Below the pieces are notes generated by a model. It did no database searches. It was not told the DNA's origin and worked only from the letters and a program-made list of their open reading frames with translations. The translations under genes were made by a program, and so were the position numbers. This document shows positions 28,066-39,641 of a stretch of 64,000 nucleotides of DNA, piece by piece. How positions within the stretch are numbered: the first letter of the stretch is position 1; each line of letters starts with the position of its first letter. Source of the DNA: Dermatophagoides farinae (Eukaryota; Arthropoda; Arachnida; Sarcoptiformes; Pyroglyphidae). The DNA lies in assembly GCF_024713945.1 (NCBI RefSeq), contig NC_134685.1, forward strand, positions 62,001-126,000, read 5' to 3'.

Positions 28066-29080
28066 AATTATCGTTATCATCTCATCGTTCCACATTTATT
28101 GTTTAAGATTGACATCCGATTCTGATCAACAAGTTGTTTGTCTTTACTCAATTGATCCATTGTTCTATTACAATTGCCATTGTGTTTGTGTATACGTTCC
28201 ATCCATCAATCGATTGTTACAACGACAACAACAACCGACAATGATAAGAATGTTATGAATGATATTGGTCCTTATAATCATCAATCCAGTTTGATCTCAG
28301 AAATTACATTGTTTTGCTGGCTCACTTCTATTGTCTTGTTTCGCTGTTCTCGACAATACGCCCAACAATTGTGCATTTGGCGATTAGCGACAAGCAGTCT
28401 GTTGTTGCCTGTTATCGCCAAAAAAAAGACACTCTGCAAACTAACCAAAGATAATGGCGTCAGCTCCGGAAACAAGTTTCCAATCGAAGCAAACAAACAA
28501 TAAGTTCATTTCATTGGAAAAAAATCAAATCAAATCAAATAAAAGTATATTCCCCACACTCACACTCACACACACACCGAAGTTCAAGACGAATTTCACA
28601 CATTTGTAGTGGCCCCCAATAGTTGGCCATTTCCTTTCCTTCCTGCCTGACTGTTGTGTTGTGTTTGTTATCGCTGGTCAAGTCCATTGGCATTTATCAC
28701 TATCTCATGACGCCCATAATGTTCATTTGCTCAAGCAGATGTACACAATGTCTGCGTCTTCATCCGATTTAAACTTGGAGATTTATCAAAACTTCGCAAC
28801 AACAGCAATAAGACTTTGTCGCACGTTCAACATGACCATAATAAACGACAAAAGCACCGACGATATCGAATCCGGTAACATAAGATAGACACACACACAA
28901 ACACACACGGCTATTGCCATCATTTTTCCTTTCCTTTACTATTTGCTTTCAATGCCATTCAACAATATCCAATGTATACAACATTTCACTCATAGATGTC
29001 TCTAGATATCGTTGTTTATATCATTTATGATGAAATTTTAGACTCGTGTCCAATGTTTACAAATTGAATACTTGTTCAAA
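28066..29080. other. Spacer between prospero and SAYSD1
   Basis: Two plus-strand frames lie here (28174-28503 and 28661-28888), neither with a recognisable domain. An acceptor-like TTTTAG at 29036-29041 suggests that a 5' untranslated exon of the next gene lies in this spacer. A four-codon upstream frame starts at 29053. Confidence 0.5.
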
Positions 29081-29905
29081 ATGACAACCGAAAATGGTAA
29101 CAAAGAAAATGATGCCTGTAAAAGCACTAGCAAAAATCTTACGCCTAAAGAACGTTTGGAAATGTTTCAATCGTCTATAAACAAATTAGAAAATGAAAGC
29201 GAAATCAAAAATGTTCGTCAATTACTTCATGAACGATATTTGCAAAGCAGAACTCAATGTCAAAACAACAATCAATTGACAACCGATACTGCAGCAGGTA
29301 AACGTTCCAAAGAATCCCAAGATGTTAAAACAACTGATGGTAAGGTCAAAATGGGTCGGCAAATGGCTCGGGTTTTTCGATTCGGAACTGACAACAATCA
29401 ACTAAGAAATCGACGAAATCCACGGCAGCTACAAGCTCGAGAACATGAAGTCGATCCTTTATTGAATGATCCGAATATTCTTTTTGAGAATTTCGCTTTC
29501 GACAATGATGATGAGGCCGAATTTATCGATCATGATGAACACAGGCCAGATTTACCATTCTTTCCTGAACAAACCCATAATGAAGATGATGATGATGACA
29601 GTGAAGATTCATTTCGATCACTCATTTTAAGTGCATTCCGTCAATTAACTTGGCGTCGTTGGTCATTCTGGATCATCTGTCTGATATTGTATGCATATGG
29701 CCAGTTGCAAGCTAATCGTTATGGATTCGGTGCACCATTCCTTATTGTCGCATTGCTGCTATTTATCATAATCAATTTACGCCGTAAAGCTCCTGGTGAA
29801 TTGAGTGCATATTCGGTTTTCAATCCAAACTGTCGCCCTATTCCAACAGTCGTTTCGCAAGAACAGCCTAGAGAACAAATCCTTCTCGGATTTGGACCAT
29901 TATGA
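29081..29905 (+). CDS. SAYSD1: SAYSvFN domain-containing protein 1
   Basis: Single coding exon, 274 aa. The C-terminus carries the diagnostic SAYSVFN motif followed by NPNC, right after a hydrophobic block of two membrane-inserting segments (about residues 195-230) starting near WSFWIICLILYAYGQL. The N-terminal half is charged and has an acidic run (EDDDDDSEDS). The family protein sits in the ER membrane, binds ribosomes and UFM1-modified ribosomes, and helps clear stalled translocons; that is family knowledge. It is longer than the vertebrate protein (about 180 aa), with the extra length at the N-terminus. The ATG at 29081 is preferred; the upstream TTG at 29072 is not a likely start. An AATAAA at 29933 lies 28 nt past the stop. 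It converges with COG2. Confidence 0.9.
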   Translation: MTTENGNKENDACKSTSKNLTPKERLEMFQSSINKLENESEIKNVRQLLHERYLQSRTQCQNNNQLTTDTAAGKRSKESQDVKTTDGKVKMGRQMARVFRFGTDNNQLRNRRNPRQLQAREHEVDPLLNDPNILFENFAFDNDDEAEFIDHDEHRPDLPFFPEQTHNEDDDDDSEDSFRSLILSAFRQLTWRRWSFWIICLILYAYGQLQANRYGFGAPFLIVALLLFIIINLRRKAPGELSAYSVFNPNCRPIPTVVSQEQPREQILLGFGPL

Positions 29906-30010
29906 CGAATGTGATATTAGTGCAATCGAATTAATAAATTTTTACAACTCATGTCAATTTTTATCATACAAGTTACAGTCAGCCAGTACATTAAATCAGA
30001 TAGGCTTTGT

Positions 30011-32367
30011 TTATTTTAATAATTTTAATGATTCGATTGTGGCTAACAATTCATTGTATGGCTTTAACGAATAAATATCCACGGCCAGCTTTTCTGTCAA
30101 CTATGAAAATGAATAAATTAATAAAGGTGAGAATAAACAACAAAACACATGGAACTTACTTGTTTGCCGAATGTGGTTACATCATGATAAATCTGTAACC
30201 GTATCTTGTCATCATCGGACATGCCAGATTGTTGGCTCACATTAGCCACCATGGTAGAACCGAGTCCTTTGTGTTTTTTCAATTTTTTCAGGCTATCTTC
30301 GGTTTTTTGTACCGAAGTCAATACTTCCAACGTGCAATGTTTATAATGTATTGTTAAATCGTTGAGTATATCGTGCAGACATTGATTAGTGTTGGTCACC
30401 ATACCAGAATCGTTGCCCAACATTCGCATACAATCGACTAGTTGCCCTATGCATTTATCCACATAGCTGGAAGCTTCTTTCGGTTTCTCTTTATTTGTTC
30501 TTCGATATAGGCGAGGTATATCGTTAATCTGGTTCATCCAAACTTTACATTCGCTAACAATTTCATTTCGCATCAACCAGATCACTTTATCAATGGCTGT
30601 CGATCGAAAATCGGCAACAAATTCATCAAACGAATGGCGTAGAGAGCCTTCCTGTATCGATTGGTCGGTCAGTCTTCGTACTAAACTGATCTGATAATAG
30701 TTTAACCAAAGTGGTTCAATCACATTGTTGAATAACTTTGTCGATTCACTAAGAAATGTATTTGAATCGGCAATCAAAGCAATCATTGTTTGACGAACTA
30801 ATCTTTTCGTATCACTGTCTGTGTTATTTATCGATGATGATGATGATGATGACTTTTTGACATTGATTTTGGCCAAATCGATTGCCATCAACCAAGTGGT
30901 GAATCGAGACAATACTTTCAGTGTTAATTTCCAACAATAGATAAACATGTCACCCATGTTACAATATTGGTCCGATTTTGGCCAACATTCCATCAGATGG
31001 TCATGAATCATTTGGCTTACATTCAATCGGTATTGATTTCCTCTTTGATCATCTCCAGTAACGAACGAATAAGCCAATTGATCGAATTGATTTTCCATGT
31101 CAGAAGATAACTTACGTAGTTTCATATGGAAATAGACGTTTAGCTTGAATTTTGATTTTAATCGTTTATAGCTTGATTGTTGCTCAAATTGAAACATCAT
31201 ATCTAAGATGCAAGTATGTCGTACGAATTGTTCAACAAATTTAATTGTTAGAAAATAGTTGAGTTCGAATGTATCCAAATCGGACAAATCCAAAAGGATC
31301 GGTGATCGTACCAGAAACAATTCGACGAAAGGATTCCAAACGGCCGATACGATCAAATCGAATTTGAATGATGCGAATTGCTTGCAAGTGGTCAATACAT
31401 GGATCCACATTGACCATTTCTTTTCGATCAAATCGATTGTTCGGTTGAATATGGTGGCCACTTGATTCGATGTGTCGATTATCTCCTGAAAACAAGGCAC
31501 AACAATACGATTTTGGATCACACGTTCCAATTCCTTTTGATTCTGGCCATCAATCAAATACAAAATAAACATTTGTTCCAGAGCAATGGTCAAATCGTAG
31601 GAATTGGGTTCATTTTCAAACTGAATCAGCTCATAATTGAGTAGATACAAAAGCTCATTCTCAAGATCTGCATGGAATCGTTGAGTTGCACTTTCGAAAC
31701 GATTTAGAAGATTCGACAGAAACGGATTTGTCATATTGGTGGCCTCATCAGACCGAAGACAATCGAAATTGATATTTAACCGTGAAATTAAAGCAGAATT
31801 TTCGCCTAAACCGGGATAGATATGTAATCGTTTAGCTTCTAAATTATCCTTACATACGGAAATTCGATTGGATTCGATTTGTTCCAGATTAGCTTCGATT
31901 CTATCCAGATAATCAATATTTTTCAGAATTATCGACAGTTTTCTTTTGTTCTCACGAATCTTTTCAAGTCTGTTTTGCTTGGCAGTGATCGAAACGATTG
32001 TTTCATCGACCTTGGATCGAGTATGGTCGGTTTCATTTTGGAATTTCAGCACAGGCGTTTTGATGTTCTGAATCAATTTATCGAAGCTGACCAGATTAGC
32101 TGATAGATTGACGAATTCAGTGTAATCCTCATTGATCAGATTGACCATTGCTTGTTTGAGCAATTTAAGATAGGCACTTAGATGTTCTTTCAATGTTTCC
32201 AATGATTGTACACGTTTACTATTTCGGCGAACAAAGCCATCGACACTGAATGTTTCGTTCAGGAAGTTTTCATCCACAAAACAATAGTATTCTGGAACAT
32301 CAGGGATGAATGGTTCACGGTGATGGCCACCGTGTTCCATTTGTTTGCCAACATGATGGCCATTCAT
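30011..32367 (-). CDS. COG2: Conserved oligomeric Golgi complex subunit 2
   Basis: Two exons, 32367-30160 and 30100-30011, joined through a 59-nt GTAAGT-AG intron, give 765 aa. The N-terminus matches the COG2 core: FVRRNSKRVQSLETLKEHL, then LLKQAMVNLINEDYTEFVNL, a coiled-coil tethering region. The C-terminal KIRLQIYHDV...GKQ continues across the intron into LTEKLAVDIYSLKPY, as in the family tail. COG2 belongs to lobe A of the eight-subunit COG tether, which handles retrograde traffic within the Golgi and so keeps glycosylation enzymes in place. Length is close to the human protein (738 aa). Ignoring the small last exon would give a false 749-aa product ending in intron sequence. The AATAAA signal at 30015-30010 overlaps the stop codon. 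Confidence 0.95.
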
Positions 32368-32553
32368 TTTGTTGACAATTTATGCCGAATGTAAATAAAA
32401 TCACCAGTTTAGAGACACGCGATCATTTGATCAATCATCAAAAGGCTGCCGTCTATCTTTCAAAAGAAGAACTAAATGAACAATTTTTATGAAAAAAATG
32501 AAAATTTTATTTGAAACTGAATTGCTGAGAATAAAATTACAATTTTACAATTA

Positions 32554-33837
32554 TCATTTGAATTTGACACTTTTGACCGCACGAACATTTATGCCCGTTA
32601 CTTCACCACCATATTTTTGCACTTCTTTTCGTGGTTGTCGTACCTGACCTTTACGTCGGATGACAGCCTTTTCATATTTCTTTCGATATTTCACTCTTGG
32701 ATTTCGTTGCTCTCGTTTTCGTTTCGGTGTAAGGCCTTTATTCTTTTCCATTTCGTAGGTGATGGCTCGTTTCTCTCCTATATCGGTGATCATTGAACTC
32801 TGCTGCTCATCATCATCAGATTCATCATTATCATCGGCAATTGACTCTACATCAATGTCTGGATCAAGTATCGAATCTTGTTTGGCCATGTTTATTTCGG
32901 ATGCTTTCATAAATCGAATGGGCCGTTTATTTTTGATCGATTCTACTGCAAATTCAATTTGTCGAGAAAATTGGCCATTTTCCTCAATCCAATCATCGAG
33001 TTGTTTGATCAATTTTTTATATGAAAACAAACGTTTTATGATTGGATGATCTTTTACTATTTGTCGATCGGTTCGACATTTCATTGATAAATATAACGAG
33101 ATGTGTGCACAATAATTGGTCAATAATAGCAGTCGTAAGTTTAACATGGATAATGCTGGATTTCTAGTTGAATCACCTATGGATCGATCAAGTTCCCACA
33201 CCAATGGTTCGAGTTTATTGTTAATTTCATTCATATAATGTTCGAAATCTGTTTTTAACAGTTCCAATTCGGGTGATTCTTGTCGCACAATGGCTGCTTT
33301 TTGTGCATCAGTAAGTCCAGCCGGTATACCACCAATTGTCGTCGTTCGTTCGATTGATTTGCTACCGATGTCTTCTTTAACTGTTGTTGTTGATACTTTT
33401 GCCGATTTCTGATCAATGTTATCCAATAATAAATCGATACCTAGATCTTGATCACTGATAGATTGCAATAAACGTTTCTGGATCTGTAAAGCTTCTTCTT
33501 CTTCATATTGTGCTAGATCTTGGTCGCGTTGTTTTTGACTACGATAATCTTTGTCAATGTAGTCCGTGTGATAGTAAGATTTTTTTTCCTTGCCCCAGGC
33601 TTTCACATTTGGCAGACCATCATCATCGTCATCGTCATCATCTTCGAGATCACTGGCCATTTCATCTTTTTTCATTTCAATTTTGAATCGACTAAAACGA
33701 TCATCATCATAATCATCATCATCGTCTTCTTCATCATCTTCGCTGGCAAGAATTTCATCTTCACCATCATCGCTCAACAGATCATCATCTTGATGGCCAT
33801 AATCGACTTGACGATCATCATCGCTTGAATCACTCAT
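32554..33837 (-). CDS. SAS10: Something about silencing protein 10 / U3 small nucleolar RNA-associated protein 3
   Basis: Intronless, 427 aa. The N-terminus is very acidic (residues 1-75, with Asp/Glu runs). A Sas10/Utp3/C1D helical domain lies at about residues 193-282, with LEPLVWELDRSI and NLRLLLLTNYCAHISLYLSM. The C-terminal Sas10 domain (about 355-427) is basic: NKGLTPKRKREQRNPRVKYR and GGEVTGINVRAVKSVKFK. The protein is part of the U3 small-subunit processome in the nucleolus and acts in 18S rRNA maturation; this is family knowledge. It lies upstream of COG2 on the same strand with 186 bp between the coding regions. An AATAAA on the minus strand at 32511-32506 predicts a 3' UTR of only about 65 nt. 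Confidence 0.93.
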   Translation of the reverse strand: MSDSSDDDRQVDYGHQDDDLLSDDGEDEILASEDDEEDDDDDYDDDRFSRFKIEMKKDEMASDLEDDDDDDDDGLPNVKAWGKEKKSYYHTDYIDKDYRSQKQRDQDLAQYEEEEALQIQKRLLQSISDQDLGIDLLLDNIDQKSAKVSTTTVKEDIGSKSIERTTTIGGIPAGLTDAQKAAIVRQESPELELLKTDFEHYMNEINNKLEPLVWELDRSIGDSTRNPALSMLNLRLLLLTNYCAHISLYLSMKCRTDRQIVKDHPIIKRLFSYKKLIKQLDDWIEENGQFSRQIEFAVESIKNKRPIRFMKASEINMAKQDSILDPDIDVESIADDNDESDDDEQQSSMITDIGEKRAITYEMEKNKGLTPKRKREQRNPRVKYRKKYEKAVIRRKGQVRQPRKEVQKYGGEVTGINVRAVKSVKFK

Positions 33838-34417
33838 TATAAAATGAACATTTAAATTTAAATTTTTTTAAAAACTTTATTTTTTATTTTATTATTTTTA
33901 TTCTGGCAAAAACAGCATGTGCGACACATAAACACATGTTACAAAAAAAAAATCAAGTACCATTCATAAAGAATGTTTTTTTTTTATTAATTCAATGCAA
34001 CAATGTTGTTGATTGTGGTTTTATATTTCGATCATCCCAGGATTAGAACATAAATTAACATTAATTAATTAATTATAAATCAACAGTGTTTGGTTGAATT
34101 TGTTGTGTTCATGCAAGTGTGTACGAATAAATGAATGAAAAAAAAGTAAGAAAATCAAATTAAAATCAAAAATATGACCATCATCAGTGTCATTGTGTGT
34201 GTGTGTGTGTGTGTTTGTGTAATATGATAATGATGATAAAAATAATAATAATAAAATAAAATTAGCAAAAACAATGCACAGAACAATTTGTTGGCCAAAA
34301 AACCTATACCCATTTCATTTCGAATATTGGATGAATGAATGATGACAAAGACATTTGATGCACGGTAACTGGATAGTTATCACACACACACACACACACT
34401 GGCACAAAGACAAATAA
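33838..34417. other. Spacer between SAS10 and CAB39
   Basis: AT-rich spacer of 580 bp with poly-T, TTAA and GT repeats (GT run at 34195-34214, CA run at 34381-34399). It should hold the CAB39 3' UTR and the SAS10 promoter. No coding exon is seen. Confidence 0.6.
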
Positions 34418-35431
34418 TCAGTTAGGCTCTTCGATCGGTTTTAGATCTCTTATCTGTTTGATAAGATATGCTTTCTCCTCATTAAATTGTTCATCATCGG
34501 CACGATCGGTCTGGAATTTGGTTAGAAAATCAATAAGTTTATCCTTGTTACGTAGAAGAATATCAAGAATCGGTTTCGGCTTGTTTGGATTGGCAACGAA
34601 TACTTTGAATACATGAAAAGCTTCAAACTGTATGTTTCGGCTACGATTTTTCAGCATTGTCATCATAAGCTTTAGATTATCCTGTGAGCTAATATATCGA
34701 GTCATTATGGTGAAATTATGACGATCCAATAGTAGTTCGCCCAACAATTTCAATGACTGTCGTTTAGTGACATAGTTTTCCGAATTCAATAGCTTTTCGT
34801 AGCAGGTAAAAAAACGATCATAATTAGTGTCAAGAAATTCGGCCGACAATGTTTTATGTCTAGTCAGCAATTCTTTGAATGTGGAAAAGGCATCGGATGC
34901 AATGTCGAATGTGGACACTTCGACATAGTTGAAAAAATTGTAGAAATCATTCGAGTATAGCATTATCTTGGCCAACGCTTCATAACGGGCACATTCACGT
35001 AACATTGAGCCACAATGTAATGCAATATCATGTTTCTCATAGCCACGCATCAATGTAAACAATATGTCCGATTTGGTACACATATATTCAACAGTCGGCG
35101 ATCTGGTACCGATTTGTCGTCGAAGTATGTTGTTGAATATTTGCGCAACATCTTTTTTTGCTTCAAATTCAATTCGGCTTAAATTGTTGATCAATTGTAG
35201 CAATAGATTCGTGTTGTATAATTCCTGCGATAACTGAGCAACACCAATGTCGGTCTGTGGTTCGGTATCGCCCGTTCCATATAACATGTTTTTGATGAGC
35301 AACAAATTTTTCGATATATCCTCCTGTGCCTTTTCCGCTTTCTTGTCACCTTTTTCCAGGGCCAACAATGCTTCCTGCAAACTCTTTATCAATTCAAATG
35401 GACTTTTCGTCGATTTACCGAATAATGGCAT
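34418..35431 (-). CDS. CAB39: Calcium-binding protein 39 (Mo25)
   Basis: Intronless, 337 aa, near the usual 341. The start [11 protein letters not shown] matches the family N-terminus, so I chose the ATG at 35431 over the GTG-initiated extension to 35449. Strongly conserved blocks include [56 protein letters not shown] and [20 protein letters not shown]. The protein folds as Armadillo-like helical repeats and, with the pseudokinase STRAD, activates the LKB1 kinase; it also activates STE20-family kinases. Despite the name it is a scaffold, not a proven calcium binder. It diverges from DPH5 across 888 bp. Confidence 0.96.
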   Translation of the reverse strand: MPLFGKSTKSPFELIKSLQEALLALEKGDKKAEKAQEDISKNLLLIKNMLYGTGDTEPQTDIGVAQLSQELYNTNLLLQLINNLSRIEFEAKKDVAQIFNNILRRQIGTRSPTVEYMCTKSDILFTLMRGYEKHDIALHCGSMLRECARYEALAKIMLYSNDFYNFFNYVEVSTFDIASDAFSTFKELLTRHKTLSAEFLDTNYDRFFTCYEKLLNSENYVTKRQSLKLLGELLLDRHNFTIMTRYISSQDNLKLMMTMLKNRSRNIQFEAFHVFKVFVANPNKPKPILDILLRNKDKLIDFLTKFQTDRADDEQFNEEKAYLIKQIRDLKPIEEPN

Positions 35432-35658
35432 GATTACAATCGATATCACGGGGTTAATGGGTCAAACAATACTTGTAAACGTTAAAATAGATCACCAATG
35501 GTGATGTTGATGATGAGAACGATGATGTAATGTTCGACTGTTCATTCGTTAATGATCGATACATTTGTTTTATTATGGTTGTATATAATGTTATCGTTTT
35601 GTTTTGTTTGAGCTTCGAATCAAACAAACTTCGCCAATCGATATAAACAAACGCACAA

Positions 35659-35689
<31 letters not shown>

Positions 35690-36319
35690 CGGAAGAGATG
35701 TTGTTTTTGAGGACCAGAAGCTATATGGATGTAACCACCAATAAGATTTACACGGACAAAACAGAGACATATAATTTGGATTCACTTTGCCATAATCATT
35801 ACAGCGAATGAAATATCATTATCGCCATAAATAACAGAAAAATAACAATGCACCACACACTCAATTGAATTCAATATTAATTTTCGATGCTATGACACGA
35901 CATAAACACTGTGTATACACAAATAAACCACACCACCAATACGAGTACAGCTACAGCTGTCTGTATCTTTTTTTTCTCTCTTTCTCTGTGTTTATCGGTA
36001 TTGAATGATGATTAGTGATGAACGAATTCGATATTGCCGCAACATTACGGGCGTGATTCACTTGCCAATCAAATATTGAAATCACTTTTTCTCAATCATT
36101 TTTGCCGTACACAGAATTTCATCATCATCGTGATGCACAATGCAGCTTTCCAATCATCAAATATTATTATTATCGAATATGATTGAAACAGTTTAACAAA
36201 ATGTTCAATGTTGTCATTTGTCAATTTGCCATATGTATATGACATCTATGAATGTCTATGAACACGTGATCCCAGCATTTTGATGTATCGATTGATAAAC
36301 TTGATACAACGGAATAATA
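35432..36319. promoter_or_regulatory. Divergent CAB39 / DPH5 promoter region
   Basis: This 888-bp interval lies between two start codons on opposite strands, so it must hold both promoters. It contains a CA repeat (35664-35685) and a T/C-rich tract near 35968-35990. I cannot assign a TATA box or a start site with confidence. Confidence 0.5.
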
Positions 36320-37293
36320 ATGCTTTATCTTATTGGCCTAGGTCTTGGTGACCACACTGATATTACGGTCAAAGGATTGGCCATCATAAAGAAGGCCAAA
36401 CGAGTTTACCTAGAATCATACACATCGATCTATTGTGATGATGGTATCAATGAATTGCAACAATTCTATGGTCGTCCTGTTATTGCTGCCGATCGAGAAT
36501 TTGTCGAACAGAATTCTGATCAAATATTGGCCAATGCCGGTAATGATGATGTCGCTTTTCTGGTTGTTGGTGATCCATTAGGGTGAGTCAAATAACTATT
36601 TAATCATACTATTTATTCACATTTTTTGTTTGGACTGATAGAGCTACTACCCATACTGATTTGATACTTCGAGCACGAGAAAAAGGCATCGAACATCGAA
36701 TCATTCATAATGCATCCATTATCAATGCATGTGGTTGTTGTGGACTACAGTTGTACAATTTTGGTGAAGTTGTATCAATCCCGTTATGGACCGATACATG
36801 GCGACCGACAAGTTTTCTGGATAAAATTGAAGCCAATATCGATCATGGTTTACATACATTATGTTTACTCGGTAAGTTGATTGTGAAATGAATTATTAAT
36901 TATGAATATGAATATGAATTATATATTATTATTGAAATTGAAATATTTTTGCTTGCTTCTTCAGATATCAAAGTGAAAGAACAATCGATAGAGGCAATGA
37001 TGCGCGGAAGGCAGGAATATTTACCACCAACATTCATGGCCGTTAATGTGGCTGCCCAACAATTACTTGAATCAATCAAAGAGAAATCAAAAGAAAAGGC
37101 GACCAAGCTAACGGCCGATACGATATGTGTTGCATTGGCCAGAATCGGTAGCGATACACAGAAAATAACAAAAGGTAGCCTCATTCAGATGCTCAATGTG
37201 GATATGGGACCACCATTACATTCGCTAATCATTGTCGGGCGATCATTACATCATATCGAGAATGAAATGCTTAAATTGTACAGCATGCCATGA
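36320..37293 (+). CDS. DPH5: Diphthine methyl ester synthase
   Basis: Exons 36320-36582, 36642-36871 and 36965-37293 give 273 aa. The N-terminus [19 protein letters not shown], then GDPLGATTHTDL across intron 1, then [18 protein letters not shown] and DTWRPTSF are the conserved blocks of this SAM-dependent tetrapyrrole-methylase-fold family. The enzyme adds four methyl groups to the modified histidine of elongation factor 2 on the way to diphthamide, in the cytosol. Length is near the human 285 aa. The stop is 29 bp from the stop of the opposite NADK2 gene, and its AATAAA at 37305-37310 lies just 12 nt after the stop. Confidence 0.95.
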
Positions 37294-37322
37294 TTGACAT
37301 CTCCAATAAATCATGTTGACAT

Positions 37323-38765
37323 TCATTCCTTTAATTTGATTGCTCGTAATGCATCCTGTTCGAACATTTCGAACGACGCTTTTGAACCATCATTGAATGA
37401 ATATGATAGACCACCATCAATGACAATATGAGCATCGGTCATCCGAGATTTGATCACAATTTTTCGGGCAAAATCTCTTGGATTATTGGTGAAATTTGTA
37501 CCGAATACGACCGGATCACGAATCACATACGCCATCAATAATTGGGATGGTGAATAAATGAGTGAATTATTGAAGCGATCGGTTACACGTTGTACCAATT
37601 TTTGATCACTTGGATCCATAGGTGGTGGTGACTGTCCGTTGAACCGTTCTTCATTGATTATATTGAACAGATTCGAAACACATTGTGGCGTGAGTTTGTT
37701 AATGTTGAAAAACCAGGATGTCGAACCGGTTCCAGTACATATGGTAGTGCCAGAACTTTTGATTTTGAACTTGGCTCGATTATCGATGGCCATTTCGAAA
37801 TATGATACCCGTGAAGAAAGAGATTCTCCGACAAATACTTCGTTCAACGCCAGATGAGGTAACACTCTACGTCGTCGACCATTCGTTGATTTTTTAATAT
37901 CGTTTACTTTAGTGGATTTCCCAGGCAATTGATGTATGTTATCGAGATCCCAGAATCGACATTCTCGTTGCATCAATTGTTGATCATGAAGCTCGACTGG
38001 ATCATTGAAGGCGCTTTCTCCTTCCAACGTGATTCGAATTCGTTGACGAAAATCCCATTCAAATCGACCAGTAAGGATTGCATCCAATGCACGATCAAAA
38101 CGATTCGAATATCGTTTATCCAGACATAGATGTCCAACCGATCTGGAAGGATCACTATTCACACCGATTAATGGTTTACCATTGTTTGGTATTTTGTTTG
38201 CCGCCAAAAGATAGGTTCCATCACCACCTGACGTTATGATCATATCGGACCAATCGATCAATTCCTGTGTATAGCCGAATCGATTGACAACACGACATTC
38301 AATGTTTCGTTCTTGTAAACATTTGACAATATGTTCTCGATTGCCCACATGAATGTCATGATGATATAGCAATGATTTATAATCAGAACCATGATTCTCG
38401 AGCTAAAAAACAAAGATTACATTCTAATGGTCAAATAAATAGAAAACCATAAAGCTTACATGTTCGGCAAGTTGTTTTTCACTCAAGTTGGCATTACGAT
38501 GTTTTTCAAATTCTAAACGGGAAAATTTACCAACAACTAAAACTTTTTTCGGTCTAAATGTAGCTGGATTTGGGAAATGATCGACAATCGATGATGACGA
38601 TGACGAACAATTCGTATTGCTATTACTGGCGGTAAGGCTCATTAAATTCTTTATTTGTTTTCGGTGATGAATCACTTGCAGATATCGACTAAATAACAAG
38701 GACGACCGTGATGAATGTTTGACAAATTCAAATAACAGACGATGATCACAACATGATCTAAGCAT
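37323..38765 (-). CDS. NADK2: Mitochondrial NAD kinase 2
   Basis: Exons 38765-38460 and 38402-37323, with a 57-nt GTAAGC-AG intron, give 461 aa. The kinase signature SGGDGTYLLAANKI is followed by GVNSDPSRSVGHLCLDKRYS, ALNEVFVGESLSSRVSYFE and CTGTGSTSWFFNIN, which match NADK2 rather than cytosolic NAD kinase. It makes NADP+ from NAD+ in mitochondria. The first 40 residues are rich in Arg, Ser and Leu with few acids, fitting a mitochondrial presequence. A second Met near residue 42 (MSLTAS) would drop it and is an alternative start. It converges on DPH5. Confidence 0.94.
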
Positions 38766-39641
38766 AACAAGATTCTACAAAGAAAGAAAAAAGAAAATGT
38801 AATCATCGAAATTGATAATTTGCTCATAAAAAAACTACCGTTACCATTGGAACAAAATATTAGCAAGCTTGCTAGGAAAATACAAGTAAATCTCATGAAA
38901 TTGGAAAAGCGTCAGTCAAAGCAAATGGGACAACAAGCAATATATAGATCACAAATGTAGAAACCCACTTTTTCCTTAATCGGAATGATTCGATAATGAA
39001 CAGGATAAAAATTGCAGCAACAACAACAACAACTGTTTGATTGATAAATACAAATTCGTTTTCGTTTTGGACAATTTAATATTATCAGTTGTTGTTCAGA
39101 TGTTCAAATGTATTGCAGTGCTTGACATTCAAAGAATCTGTGATGTTAAGAAATAAGATAAATGTTAAGATACACATACATCGATTCGGTATTTGCATGT
39201 ATGGCATGCAGAAATTGATTCCGATTATTTTTTTCCACGATACTGTCACATTGTTTATGAATAGTGTTATTATTATACATACATTGATTAAAGTGCCAAC
39301 TGTACTAAAATAATGAAAAAATTAATAAAAAAAAAAAAAATACTAGCCAAACTGTGTGAGATATATGACATGACAAATAAAAAAGCCGTATAACCATAAC
39401 ACATACAAATATCATCGTTGTTCATTGCCACATTGGATTGTTAATCTTTATTTTCTTAATTTTGTAATAAAATAATTAATTCCAGAAAACTATGAGATCG
39501 AATTAGCAAAAATCAATATCATTTTGATGCTTATTGTTTGAATTGAACCAAAGTTTTTTTTCCTTTCCAATTGCGATCATTTGTTTTCTATGGATAATAA
39601 TTGAATGATCTAAATAAACAATTCGATAATCACCAATTCAA
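38766..39641. promoter_or_regulatory. Divergent NADK2 / SLC30A7 promoter region
   Basis: This 876-bp interval between opposite start codons has no recognisable coding sequence. It is AT-rich with a 13-nt poly-A run near 39328-39340. It should contain both promoters, but individual elements cannot be assigned. Confidence 0.5.

Noticed and set aside
28174-28503. 109-codon plus-strand frame after prospero
   Set aside because: A 71-codon frame overlaps on the other strand and neither resembles a known protein; it starts in repeat-like sequence. Left as spacer.
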